Shown: one piece after another, positions 13,321 through 25,510 of the stretch | Layout: every line of letters begins with the position of its first letter | How positions within the stretch are numbered: position 1 is the stretch's first letter | Position numbers and translations under genes: made by a program | NCBI GenBank assembly: GCA_022113835.1 | Contig: JAILWY010000026.1 | Coordinates: 8,335,001 to 8,399,000, forward strand | Direction: 5' to 3' | Source: Atopsyche davidsoni | Lineage: Eukaryota > Arthropoda > Insecta > Trichoptera > Hydrobiosidae | Length of the DNA stretch: 64,000 bases | The notes under the pieces: model-generated | Told to the model about the DNA's origin: nothing | What the model saw: only the letters and a program-made list of their open reading frames with translations | The model's database searches: none

Positions 13321-14284
13321 TACTTTATATAAAAATATATTTGTTACAAGAAAATAATAATGCAATTTTAAGGGTAATTCCCACGCATCACGTGATTTTA
13401 TTTGTGTATTTTTTTAAAGTTATCTTTATCCTTATTGTCGGTGTCGTTATCAATGATTATTTTTTTTGACAAGTAATTAGTTTTTGGTCACGACATTCAG
13501 TCTTTGCTGTCCGAGTTTTACTGTGATTTTAAAGAAATTATGTTTTTTTTGGTATATTTAACATTTAAAACATACATCTCTTTATTTAAATACAATGAAT
13601 GACCGCGCGTCATTTAATAAATAAAGGCAATCGATCGGCTCCGCGAGTAGTCAGCCGCAGTACTCTCGCCCGGGGCTCGCTGGCGGTGCGCTTGCACGTC
13701 AAGGCAAGGCATCGCGCCCGATTTGCTCAAGTAATGTTTATATGCCTTGCGCATACTTTTGTAAGCGCTTATCTTGGATTTGTGTCAATATTTGAGGTAC
13801 ACAACTCTTATGTTTTGTTGTGTGCATGTCTGTAATAGTTTTTCTTGTTTTCTTTCCACATTCTTTGCGTTCTTAAGAGACGTACCCGGCAGTGGTGCGC
13901 TTTGCATGCATTACACATCCTGCAGCCCTGAAAATTTACATTTTTGTCACGAGTCATCGACAGTGTTGCTTAGCTCTGCACCCATCGTGTACATACCCGA
14001 AATATGGTTATTAGTAAATAATGGTTTTGAAAATATTCGGTTGCTTAAAATGATATATGCTAATACTTGCTATTTATGACGCGCTGATCTCTAAATATCT
14101 CGATTGACTTGACTATGATCAGAGATTTCCGTGTAAGTAAAGTTTTCGATCACTTTCTGTTTCTTATCTCTCTACTTTAATTGTACGTGATTTTCACTTT
14201 TGAAGTATTAAATCTGACTTGAAACATTAATTCATCTTAATTTTAGGCTAAGTGTGTATTTGTTTAATTATGAAACGAAGAAAT

Positions 14285-14465
14285 TTAATGTCCAAGGCAT
14301 ATGACCCCGGGGTTGTCGGCCCCTGCGCCGCGCCTGCCCCGGCCATATAAGGCGTCCTGCACAGGCTCTGCCGACCGCTGCATCTCTAGCGGCAGCGGGC
14401 CTCGTAATGTAGGTCGATAAAGCTCCCGGGGACCACTGTCTCCAGGGGCGAAGTCTCTGAACTCA
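14285..14465. promoter_or_regulatory. CpG-rich islet with a perfect CArG box
   Basis: CCATATAAGG at 14343-14352 matches the SRF consensus CC(A/T)6GG exactly and sits in an otherwise GC-rich block. SRF classically controls actin-cytoskeleton genes, and the osp/MPRIP family is cytoskeletal, so an intronic SRF-responsive element is plausible. TATAAGG could instead serve as a TATA box, but no convincing initiator follows. Function is inferred only. Confidence 0.35.
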
Positions 14466-15039
14466 ACTTAATCAATAGCAATAATTATAAAATATAATAT
14501 TTTGTGTCACAGCCAATATATCCTTGCGATTGATAATTAAGTTTGTGTATGGTGATGATTTATTTTGTTGACAGTCGACTCTATTTAAATGAATCTTTTT
14601 CAGGACTTGTATTGTAATTGTATTTATTGAATATTGCTATCAGGCTAATGTCACGATGCTATATACGCCTCGCGTCCAGAGTCGCAGTTTGGTAGCGCCT
14701 TAATCTTGACGGACTATTAGTTAAAAAACTGTTGGGTATTGGTGTAAACATTGACGAAACATAATTGAATCCTTTTTTTAATGCATGAAATCAATAACTT
14801 AAGCTGTGAAATTTATTTTAGCATGTAAGCTACAAATTTAAAAATTATTATAATTATCATAAAAATAACTTTTTATGCAAATTAATAAACTCATCGACAG
14901 AAAAAAAACATCTGTAACAATATTTAATAAATATATTTATACTGATTCCACACCTGAGTACAAGGGTGCATCGCAGGAAACCTATCGCATTGCGCATCTC
15001 AACAAGTAGTGTTATTAAAGGGCGCTAAATCCCCTGCAG

Positions 15040-15175
15040 ATAGAGCGGCCGCGTGACGCCCCATCTGCGCCCGGCCGTAGAATGGCGACCGGCACGGCCG
15101 ATGCGGGCATATTCACGGGCAATCCCGTCACGTCCCCGTGATGTCCTGCAGCAGTCCATGCGCCACACCGTCCTT
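15040..15175. other. CpG-rich islet
   Basis: GC-rich block (GCGGCCGCGTGACGCC and following) in AT-rich intron, about 2.4 kb before the PH exon. Only a short open frame without homology crosses it. Confidence 0.3.
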
Positions 15176-16252
15176 TCATATTATCTATGGCAATTTAAAT
15201 GCTGCGAATATATATTTCTTTGGACTTCAATATGCACCACGAACAAAAGTTCCTTAAAATATAAGATAACGTTTTGAACACTTTAAACATAAATTTTTGT
15301 CTTTACAAAATTATGTAGGGAGAGGGTAGTAATAAAAATGATCAACCGTACAGTTTTTTCCCAAATACTATTTTATGAATACAGATGTCTGTCCTTGCTT
15401 CATTTTTCTTTTAACTTGCAGTTTAAGTTAATTATTAATTAATAATTTTAAAAAATCGATTTGATCGGCTATTTGGTAAAAATAAATATATTATCATAAG
15501 ACAGACATAAAATGTTTTCGATTGAAAAAAATATAAGAATTGATTTTATGATATATATTGATAATATGATATATTAATTTTTAGTATCTTTATAATGATT
15601 TCTACGGCATTATATAAAAATATATAGGTAAATATTAAATTAAAAATAATTTTGGAAATTAAGTTTTTACTTAATTAATGTTGAAAACATTTTTATGTAT
15701 TTATAAAACTTAAAATAAGCTGTAATATATATTTTCGATAAAATTATTATTTTTTTGGTTATTTTTAGATTTTTTAAATATTTTTGATCGATCTTAAATA
15801 CCGAATACATACACGGTATTTTTTAATCGCATAACCTCCTAGATTTATAAAACAACACTTGAATGATTTATTTTCGTGTGTCAGAAGAAATATTTTTTGC
15901 ATTTTCCTTGTCGGAGTACTTTAGGAGAATTGACTGCAGCGGATAAGTGACAAAACTTCCAACAAGCTCTCCAGCTCTACGGGAAGAGTTATGCGGCCCA
16001 TTAGTGTCGCCATCTTTTAAAATGGTGGCATAAATCAAGCTGCTTATAGACTGTTCTTTTCTATAAGTTAGATGAGCCATTAAATTTAATCTACGTCCTA
16101 TCCGTTCAGGTTAAGGCCCGATAACCGATTTATACTCGACAGTTGAATCTCAATTTTACTCCGAGCTTCTTATTCTAACAAAATATGAGTGCATTGTTAA
16201 TTATGTTATCTGACATCATACATTTTTGAATGTCTGTAAAGTCCCAATATAA

Positions 16253-16255
<3 letters not shown>

Positions 16256-16286
<31 letters not shown>
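16256..16286. repeat. (AT)n microsatellite, 31 bp
   Basis: Uninterrupted alternating AT in the upstream intron, about 1.3 kb before the PH exon. Confidence 0.95.
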
Positions 16287-16291
<5 letters not shown>

Positions 16292-17585
16292 TTTTTTATA
16301 TATGTGTGTTAATTATATTTTATACAGCTTCCTCGTAAATGTTTATTTTTTAATCTACAGCTTATATTATTTGATAATAATCTAAAGTCTTTAGTTCTAT
16401 TGAGATAAACAAGGATTATGTACAAGTTTGTTGATAATTTTAACCACTAATAGATATTTTATTTTCAAAGAATTTGTTAATGAGTCAGTTTTTCTTATGT
16501 TTGCGTTGATAAATTTATATACATTTTGATATAGGTGAATCTTCGGAAGATCATATTCTATGGAGTCTATTATTTGAGGTTAAATTGTTTTTACGACGTC
16601 ATAAAAATAGTTACGTGATCTGAAGAGACAGTTTTGAATAAACTTTTACGATTCTTTACCGTTGTTGGTTACCCTTTAAAAAAAAACATACTTTTGAAGT
16701 TTACTTTTTAATAAAGACCAGAATAGATGCAAGACGAGTAAATTGTTAGTTCTCAATTACAATAATCATTAATCTAAATTTAATACAATAATATTTTAAA
16801 TATACATTTGTGCGAATATAAGTGTACCATACTGCGCTATAGAATTATGAAAAAAATAGCCTTCGGTGTAGTTAAAGAAGTTAATTGATTTTATACTTAT
16901 TTTGTTTATTTAATATTTTACAAGTATTGCGTAAAACAGTCGTATTGATTAAATTCATACCTTGCTTAGGATGTATGTATAGTTTTTGTTTTAAATCGAT
17001 TAATTATAATATGAAATATATCTCTAACCCTTGTGTAGGATGTTGTATTTTACATATTTTTTCGTTATTTTCTTCAAACATGCGATAAAAACACACTTTT
17101 CCATTTATTTATTCCTATATATGCAATAAAATTTAATAACTCAATTAAAATATCTCTGAGCGGGCACTCGTGAAGCTATGCATACGAAATGCCTTCTATT
17201 TATTGTTTGTTAAGGTATTACCTGCCGCCCACACCTGGAGTTGCTATGGACCGCAGAATGAGTTACGTTATTATTGTTAACTTACCCACCTGTTCACACC
17301 AGAACAAGTGCTGAAAATATCCTATTAACACTTAAGCCAAATTAACAAATGGCAAATGAAGAACTCACGCATATTTATAAATACTATATATATAATAAAA
17401 TAAAAACGTTCGTCGGATTGTTGGCTTGGTGGTTAGGTTCGATTTCAGCTTTGGCAGGTGAATCACAAAGTGATGTTATTTGGTTCATGCTTTTTTCACT
17501 TGTATATATTATATATTTAAAGCGCATATTGTGTTGAAAGCTTCACTATGTATATCACTGTTAATTGTCACTATTTTCATATTTG

Positions 17586-17616
17586 TACTAAGTGTTGTGA
17601 TTTCATCTTGTTTCAG
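17586..17616 (+). other. osp: Branch point and 3' splice site of the PH exon
   Basis: A near-consensus branch-point sequence, TACTAAG, at 17586-17592 is followed by a T-rich tract and TTTCAG ending at 17616. The likely branch adenosine is about 26 nt from the acceptor, a normal spacing. This fixes the exon start at 17617. The open reading frame also runs upstream through the acceptor, but the encoded similarity to outspread begins at the splice site. Confidence 0.85.
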
Positions 17617-17682
17617 AGATGGCAGCGGCGATGGTTTGTCCTGTACGACGACGGCGAGCTGACTTACTCCCTGGATGAGCAC
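17617..17682 (+). CDS. osp: outspread (MPRIP orthologue), single internal PH-domain exon
   Basis: A 66-nt internal exon of 22 codons, phase 0 at both ends. It begins [18 protein letters not shown] and ends with LDEH. The W-Q-R-R-W-F-V-L core is the hallmark of early PH-domain beta strands. From memory, the segment closely matches Drosophila Outspread and the N-terminal PH domain of vertebrate MPRIP, where the equivalent reads WQRRFFILYEHGLLRYALDE. MPRIP binds F-actin, RhoA and the myosin-phosphatase targeting subunit, so a cytoskeletal scaffold role is expected. Drosophila osp mutants hold their wings abnormally. Boundaries are supported by TTTCAG before and GTAAGT after. The exon is GC-richer than its flanks and is the only convincing coding sequence in the window. 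The rest of the PH domain must lie on other exons outside it. Another MPRIP-like PH protein is the main alternative. Confidence 0.9.
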
Positions 17683-17688
17683 GTAAGT
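17683..17688 (+). other. osp: 5' splice site of the PH exon
   Basis: The exon end CAC is followed by a full-consensus GTAAGT. The seven bases GTAAGTC are also the first seven bases of the regenerated donor at 49718, so the spliceosome would see nearly the same donor before and after a recursive splicing step. Confidence 0.88.
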
Positions 17689-18224
17689 CGCCAGCTTCCC
17701 AAACTGCTTATGCTAATTACTTTGAAAGCGTAATTATTCCATACAAAGTTGCTAAAAGGCTGCATATTACGTGCACTTATCATCCACTTAACCGAGAAAA
17801 ATAATGACAAAAACCTGATTTGAAAAAGTTTCTAAAGAGAAGCTATGAATTTGTATATTAGTTGTTTATTATTTTCTATATGAAAATCTTTGAAAATAGT
17901 ATATTAGTTTGTAACAATACATACCAAAAGATCTATTTTCATTAGAAATATACAACACTATCTTAGTAGAAAAGCTTGCGGATTACTTCGGAAATACCTT
18001 TAAAAAAATTCATCAATTAATTTTTTTATTGTTATTGTAAATATAAAGTTTTAATTATTGTAGATCAAACATGATCCATTTTTTTCAGAGTATCAAAACT
18101 GATTCGCCATCTGCGTTTATTTGGTCGAACTTATTTCATTATGATAAATTATTTTACAAACGAATTCTTTCAATGATTTCGAAAATAAATTACGTGCAGC
18201 TTTATAAATTTGCTAACGTAATTT

Positions 18225-18375
18225 GCGACCAGTGTGGGGATGCTCCGGTGAGAGCCTCCATTAGCGGGTAGGTGTGGGAATCCCCGGCCCGCCGGGGGGA
18301 GAATTGGAATTCAATCGGATTGTTTTAGAACGCCGCGGGGACGTAAAAGGACATGCAGGGGCATCAAGATTGCGC
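18225..18375. other. CpG-rich islet downstream of the PH exon
   Basis: GC-rich stretch about 550 nt after the PH exon, including GGCCCGCCGGGGGG. I checked it as a possible next exon. No acceptor with PH-like coding sequence is present. Confidence 0.3.
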
Positions 18376-19777
18376 GTCCGCTCCTGCTCATCAATTTCAT
18401 TTTTAAGCATCGCAAGAGGGAAAGGCATTCCAGCATCATTAGAAACAGGACTATAAATATCATTGCTTCAACGAAAATAACCGAGAAATATTTTGACTTG
18501 GCATTTATAACTAACTATTCAATTAATTTTTATTTTATTTTTTAAAGTATATCTTTTGAAAATAGTTTTTGACAGTAAAAGTATATTAAATATTGGATTT
18601 TAATCAATGCTTACTAAAAAAATATGATTTTTTTCACCCATGCAGATTAATTATGTTTTAAGATTCACCCAGAAAGTTCAAATTTTCATTTCAGTTTTGG
18701 TTTAATTTAATTAAAAATGACTTAATTATCGTTATTTCACATTTAAAAATATATATTGCTAGATACGAATATGGTGTATGCTTAGCATTTACACATGGCT
18801 GTTATTTAATTCTTTCGGCCTCTGTTATGGAACAGTCGTCAACTATGAATAAATTTAAAATGTTGAAACTTTAAAATATTTACAGCCCTGTGAATTTGAC
18901 ATCTTACTTCTATTATAAGTCCAGTGACTTTCTAGAGGTATCAAAGTCAAGATATATATTAAAAAGTAATATTATTACAAAAAAGTATATTCTCCGCTGA
19001 TAATATTTCTCACGCAAGACATATAGATAGTACCATCCCCAGATCTCAAAATCTAGGAAATTATAATAATCAATTCTTTAAAATAATAATAATTTCTTGC
19101 TTTTATGAAAACAAATATTATTTATACATAACATATTCTTATGAAATAACATTACTACATTCCATTATATATATTGTAGTATAAATAATGATAGCTAGAT
19201 TTGTATTGCGCTATGTGCGTTTATATTCTTATTGATTGTCTTATTAGTTATTTGTTTTTTTTTATTTACGAAATAATTTCATTATTTTTTATATTGCTAT
19301 TATAGACGATCAAATCGTCATTTAAATTAGTGTTCAGAGTCACACGCAGGCATTCTAACGGTTTAGGCGTTAATCCAGAAAATCGACCATAAAAAAGAAA
19401 CAAGCCATTTTAATTATTGTACAGTTAGTTAAAAAAAACAATCTTTAAATAAAGTATTTATGTCATTTTTATTCGTGTTATCTTAACCGTTGGCCGATAG
19501 TTTAACATGAGAACACGACCAAGCATTCCTGAAGGTCATTAAAACATGGCTTCAAAGACAACATTCTACCAACCCGATTAAGCAATTCCAAATAATTAAG
19601 ATTCTGTTTTCAGGTATAGAAAATAGCGAACTTACCAACGTACTCCTGTTTTTTCTCATTCTTAAGCAACTTGCCAGAATTATTTTCTTTTTAAAATTTT
19701 ACGTAGGCAGAGATTCAATCAAACAACTTACTTTAAATATTTTCTCATTCTAATTCTACGTTTATAAAGTAAATTTT

Positions 19778-19904
19778 CGCGACCCAACTAGTAATCGATT
19801 TGCAATCAGCCAATAGTTTCTTTATTTTCGGTGTCTTTTTATGTTTTTGCCTAAGTAAACGAAGATACTATTGGCTAATTGCAAGTCGGTTGCAAGTTGT
19901 GGCG
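19778..19904. mobile_element. Fold-back (MITE-like) element, copy 1
   Basis: The left arm (19778-19817) contains CGATTTGCAATCAGCCAATA. The right arm (19866-19904) contains its near inverse, TATTGGCTAATTGCAAGTCG. The arms can pair over roughly 38 bp around a 48-nt T-rich loop. A diverged copy with the same arms and spacing lies at 37081-37199. A non-autonomous fold-back DNA element is the simplest reading. No transposase or clear target-site duplication was seen. Confidence 0.65.
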
Positions 19905-20070
19905 TTGCGGGCATAATCTTATCTTATTTAGGGACAAAAAGTTGAATTCCTCTGATTTTTCTTGGATATCTTAGTCGATTAAATTTATTAAAGCATAATA
20001 ATGCAATACAATTTGATTTAAAACGCGATTTGTTTTTTTAACTGTCTTTCACATTCACAGTGTGTAAAAG

Positions 20071-20206
20071 GACCTGGGGACCCACTACACTATTTTCCCC
20101 TTAGAAAACCATGAACACTGGCTCAGCATGAGTATATGCTCAGTGAAATGGTCACCAACCTCCTTTGAGAAGAGGCACTTGATGAAGAAGAATCACATTC
20201 CTGTAT
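20071..20206 (+). repeat. Dispersed repeat family 1, copy B
   Basis: The most complete copy. CCCACTACACTATTTTCCCC is followed by an AT-rich middle, CAGTGAAATGGTCACCAACC and TTTGAGAAGAGGCACTTGA. It keeps the block order of copy A and the reverse-oriented copies C and D. No terminal inverted repeats or tRNA-like head were recognised. Confidence 0.65.
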
Positions 20207-22315
20207 GAATTACGATGTTTGATATTGCTTGTTTTAATTATGTTACTGCTCATCTTTTCGATTTCGTTTATATCGTAAAAGTAGGCGCTGGCCGTTTACA
20301 TATACATAAATACTTTAGTTACGTTTTTATGAATCCCCGAATGAGCAGACCCCTTAATTACCCCGTAAATCTGTAACTCTTTAAGACTCTAAGGCGGTCG
20401 CTTTCCTCTCATAAAATCATTGGGCCTGGCATCGTATTCACAATGAAAGAGGCTACATTTAGAAAAACGTAAATTTTTCCTTTACGAATACCGAGCTTCA
20501 GTATGAAAGGCACCTAGGTCGTAAATTCGACTGATATATGTTTTGTGCTGAAGTGTTTATCTGTTTTAGATTGATTGACTGCTTACATTCTCTGTACCGT
20601 AACTTAGATTTAGAAAATAAAACTACTTATATATTTTTGATAATAAAGATTCGCTCGAGAATACTGGTCCTGGGTATGCCTGTTATTTAAAATTATGTCC
20701 ATTGCATAAGCACAGCGTAATAAAGAATAAAAAAATACCTATTAGTGGTTTATATTAACAAATAATTTCTTACACTTAATTTTTTTTCCATTATGAATAT
20801 GTGTTGATTCTAGCATTCTAGCATGACAATAAACAAGCATTTTTATTTTGATTTCAATCCTGTCTCTTATGTTAATGCTAAGAAAGATTTATTAATATAT
20901 AATATATGATTACGGATAAACTTTAATCAAAAAATTTTATAATATAATTTCAAACATACCATAGCTTTTATATTACGAATAGCTTTCACAGATACCACTA
21001 ATTTTCATCACAAAGTAAATGTTGGTAGTCTTATAAACACTAGTTTTGTTTAATAGATTACTTCAGACAAATTATTTTTATATTTAGACCAATATAGTTT
21101 AAATTATCCTACTATTTTATTGTAGCGTATGTTTTATTTGTTGTGTTGATTGTATGTGTACGTATACAAACTTATTTTAATTTCAAAAAATGATTTATAG
21201 GTTTCTTGTTGTTTATTGTTTTTTTAGTTGCAATTGACCGTAAATATCTTAATAAATAAATAGGAAACCGTTAATATATTCAATTTTTCTTTTTAATTAT
21301 GCCCCCCGTGGCTCTCAAGTTGATTCTGAATACTCAAGCATTGGAATCGTTTCCACACATAAGACAGCGGGACCGTTATATAGTTTTGAATTATAAAAAA
21401 TAAAAGTTAATTAATTATTCTCTATTGGCAACAGGTTCATAAAAATTATTTTTATTTCATGATTGAATATGCATATTGCTGTGAAATCAGTGACAGGTTT
21501 TTTTATTCCATAAATATACAAAAAAAAAAAACATCAATGAAATTTCTCATGTTGAGCTTATTTTATATTTGTGTTAATTACTTACAGTGAATATGTTTTC
21601 ATATTTAAATTTATACAAAGTTTTTGTTTTGAATAGTTTATAAAAACACATTTTATTTTACTTTAATAGTCGGTGGAAAGTCGCATTTTTCATTTTCATA
21701 TCTGCATATACGTGACAATAAATTTGTAAAAATTATAATTTTTGATGCTATAATTTTATGAGGTCAACTAAGATATTTGTCCGTTAATCTCTTACACATT
21801 ATCTGTATTATGTATATTTTTAGTCAAATTCTACTTCAACAAAAAAAAATCGTATTGTAAATGTACATCACGAGTTGCGTACTCGCATATTATACAATGC
21901 AAACGCCTTATCTGGTATAAAACTATTTAAACCGCCCACGCTATTTTTTGTCTCAGTTGAGAAGAATATTTAAAATGATACGAGCGCGCGGATTTCTACT
22001 GCCAAATCACATGTGCGAACACGCCGTGTTGCTAGTTTTCAGGGAGTGTCCATCCGAACAGGGGTATTCAATTAAAAAAAATCAGTAAACTGGCAGATTT
22101 TAATGTTCGCATGTATAAATACTATCTTTTTTGCTGATAATAAATACACACGCATACATTTTAACTAACCTGTTTATGATCAAGCTGCAGTTTATAAGAA
22201 TCGAACCCCGATTAAGTTTATTTTTTAAAACTACCCGTCAAAATGGAGAAGGCCTCAAAAGGCTAAAGCGGTCGTTTCAAAATTGTTTTTTTAAAATATC
22301 GTAACCCTGTTCAAT

Positions 22316-22341
22316 CCCGATTGTATTGTTATACAATCGGG
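22316..22341. repeat. Perfect 10-bp stem-loop
   Basis: CCCGATTGTA at 22316-22325 and TACAATCGGG at 22332-22341 pair perfectly around the loop TTGTTA. GTAACCC just upstream (22301-22307) is complementary to the overlapping GGGTTAC (22339-22345), giving an alternative pairing. The function is unknown. It may be a fold-back remnant or an RNA structure in the pre-mRNA. Confidence 0.55.
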
Positions 22342-22529
22342 TTACAATTACTATCGGACTCAAAAATAATTAAATCTCTGAAATAGCCATCGAAGGCGGA
22401 AAACGCTTACTTGTAACAAAACTGTATTCTTAGAATTCTTAGCCTTTTGGACAATCATGGTTGTGTTTGATATACAAGGTGCTGTTGATTTTTAGGGCTT
22501 TTTAGACTTTTGAGCATTATTTTTGTAAA

Positions 22530-22690
22530 TGCGTCGCGTCGCATTGGGCGCACATGGCGGGTCGCCGGTAATTACGTGTCCAGATCGACACCCGCCATTA
22601 GTTGCCATTCAGATGCTAATGAACCGCCGCACGCGGCCCGCCCGGCCGGCCCAGCGAGCGCGCCCCTTGCCGACTATTGTGTTCTTATCT
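22530..22690. other. CpG-rich islet
   Basis: High-complexity, CpG-dense block (for example CCGCCGCACGCGGCCCGCCC) within AT-rich intron. No gene recognised. Confidence 0.3.
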
Positions 22691-23464
22691 GCGATGTAGC
22701 GAAAACCAACTATGTTTTGTAATCTTTTTTTATTGTATTTTCCCCGTGGGTATGTGTTGGTTTCGTCTGTTTTCAAGATGCAAATTTAATTGCGTCTAAA
22801 AAATCTAATTGTTCCTTTTGTTGTTCGCATCACGTGCTTAGATCCTTTTGCCTCAGGCTGTTGTCATGTTCTAAGTAGTTACTATGAATATTTATAGTAA
22901 CCATTTTGATGTTTAAATGTTTATTATATTTGAGAGTAACTCTGTACATGTTTTACAACTCTGTTGTTCACATGTTTTATTTCTAAATGAAATAATACCC
23001 TTTATTCTTTTTAAATTTAAAATAATTTTTTTTTGATGGAATGAATATGAAGTGTATAGGTATATTTTTTTAGAGATATTTCTTCATTTGCTTCTCCTAA
23101 TATTACACAAACTGAAAAGTTTAATTCAATCATCACATGTTTTCATTTCATAAAATTGAAGCATACTTTCATGTTTAAATTTTTTAATAATATGTTGTAA
23201 ATTATAAATAAGATTTTATTAAAGTACGCACGCACATGCAGATTATTCTCTGTTATTTTATACACATCACTAGCAGGAGGCGAAATACAGCCTCATTTAT
23301 TTATTTGAGTTTACTCGTAGTTAATAAAAATCTTACCGTAAACAACACCAGCAATCGGTTAATGAAATGATTTCGCCCGGCCAGAAATTCTGTAGCCAAT
23401 TTGTACTGATGTTCGCGGTGATTTCAAGGCCGAAAGCTCGGAGTAGACCTCATCAGAATAGCTC

Positions 23465-23645
23465 ATAATAACGCATGTCCAGCTTGTCCTGGGCGCGGCC
23501 GGCTCCCGGGCCGCGGGGACAACTCGCCGCTGGCCGGCGATGATTGGCGATTGACGGTTGGCCGGAACAGGTTGCGAGAGGTGAGCCCGGCTCGTGACGT
23601 AACCGCCGGCGGTTGCGCTTCAGGTGTGAAGGACGTTAAACTTAA
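23465..23645. other. CpG-rich islet
   Basis: CpG-dense, high-complexity stretch with several GCCGGC-type palindromes and GTGACGTAAC, a CRE-like site, near 23596. No open frame of note. Possible regulatory module. Confidence 0.3.
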
Positions 23646-25159
23646 TGGACATTTTTACTCTGTTTACCCATCGCGTTAATGCCGGATAAATTCCTGCATA
23701 CTTTAATTTCTGTTTTGAGCTTGAATACCGTACATAAAAGACACATGAAAAAGCATTTCACAATATCTGTTATCCGCACCCATTTACTATCGTGCTTAGC
23801 TTTGGTATACCAAAAAAAAAACGCATATTAATGGGCATACATGCATTATTACTAAATAAGAAAAATGATATAGTATTACCGTAAGTATAATTTGACATAT
23901 AATAGCATCGAAGCCTTGCCTCTAGGTGGAAGTTCGCAGCCCTGACCTCATCACTATCAAGCGTTCCACAGTCGTGTTTCTTTACAGTTAAACGAGATAA
24001 ATTATTTTACTACCATTGTAATACCACCCAATTGTTGTAAATGTGACCATGATCGATAAAAGTGACACGAGGGAATTTATGTTATTATATATTCTAAAAT
24101 ACGTATCGTGAACTTTTTTTTTAATGAAAAATGAAAAAATAATTTGAGTGCTTGCAATATAATTTGTGTCATTGCCTCTATTTAAAAAAAATACGTTTAT
24201 GTTAAGAAAGTATTTTCCTTGAATATATAATTCTACGTGATGTAGTCTCGCTATAGTTTCTTGGGAAAATATGCCAGCATACAAGTTTACCAAAATCACA
24301 ATATGTATTTTAGTAAGTCTGAGATAAAGCTAACACGTTTTTAGGTTTCGCAAATAATCACACATTTATGTATGCAAACTGCTTAGTGTCTCAATTGTGT
24401 GGTTGTGTTGTAGTTAAATTCTGGGTTGGTCATACCTTTGTAAGCATAATCGATCTAGCATAATTATTTGCGATTTTTTAAAGAGTTAGGTCTAGAAAAT
24501 ATACAATCTAGGCGAGAGGAAGCCATGGCTGATGTATCGTCTCGCTGTTCCACACAGTCAGTAGATACGCTGTCGATATTTACGAGCAACGTGATTGCTA
24601 ACATCCTGTAATGGTACGATATAGCTTAACGAAGCAGACGTAGTTGACAATTATATTTAATTATGTATATGCAAAGATAGTTAAACATTTTGAACCCTGG
24701 GTGAAATGTTTTATTTTATAAAAAAAAAATTGCTTTCTTATACATATATTGTATATTATTTACATCGGAAGTATTGCTAATAGTACCTAAATAAATAATT
24801 AATGTTTGTTTATTAGAAAACCTACATGCACATTTTATATACTCATACGAGACGTCTAAATTTCTTAAATTAATTTTTATATTGAAAAAATGTATGATAC
24901 GTTACGAAATGTCTGGTTTAAATTTATTGAAAAATTTTCAAAGTTAAGGCCCGTTTTTTATAATTAATATTTGCTTAACTTGCTCTCAGTTTTTTTTTTG
25001 ATAATGATAATAACGAATTTTTTCTCAGTTGTTATGAATTGTGTCCGACATTCATACAACTGCTCAAATTCATTGTATCAACAAAGTTACACTTCAAATA
25101 ACGTACTATTTGTTTTTTAATCACAGAATTTAAAATAGATACGTCAATATTATTTTAAC

Positions 25160-25510
25160 CTCACGAGTTGCTGGCGTCAGTTCAAGGCGGCTGAAAGAGC
25201 GTCAGATCATTCCGCTTATTACAAAATAACGCCCCAAATTGTAATAATCATTTACCAGTGAGATTACGGCGAGGCAGCGGAGATACGAGACTAACAGGGT
25301 TTGTCACTTATTGGATCTGATGGCTTCCTGTTGTCATAATATTTAGAAGTCGCTTAGAGAGAGGTCTCTAATACTACGTTGAAGTAAGCGATTAATTACG
25401 CCTGGTGTAAAAGCCATTTAATCCCACGTGGATAATTGCAGTGTTTTACACGATTGCGTAAGTCCGGGGAATATTCTGTGGAATTAGGGTTGCTTCGTCG
25501 AATACTGAAA
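25160..25510. promoter_or_regulatory. High-complexity block with a CACGTG E-box
   Basis: About 350 nt of mixed-composition sequence that contrasts with the AT-rich flanks. It contains CACGTG at 25425-25430, next to GATAA, and a homeodomain-type core in GCGATTAATTACG. It has no long open frame. It reads like a conserved noncoding module, but that cannot be shown from one sequence. Confidence 0.3.

Larger units (their letters stand above)
1..17616 (+). other. osp: Partial upstream intron of outspread
   Basis: Noncoding sequence upstream of the PH exon. Its left end lies outside the window, so the intron is at least 17.6 kb unless a small exon was missed. I looked for the upstream osp coding exon, which should carry a cysteine-containing N-terminal segment and the start of the PH domain, and saw nothing convincing. 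The stretch is AT-rich with short CpG-rich islets, listed separately, and several repeat pieces. Stretches such as 6450-9040, 9180-11540 and 15280-17580 hold only AT-rich sequence, poly-T/A runs and short unrelated open frames. Intron status is inferred from the acceptor at 17616. Confidence 0.75.

Noticed and set aside
17548..17733. Open frame of 61 codons containing the PH exon and flanking sequence
   Set aside because: The frame reads through a strong acceptor and a strong donor. Similarity to outspread is confined to 17617-17682, so the flanks are intron.
19595..19622. TTTTCAG|GTATAG as a ratchet site
   Set aside because: The acceptor side is acceptable, but GTATAG is a poor donor, so the regenerated splice site would be weak.
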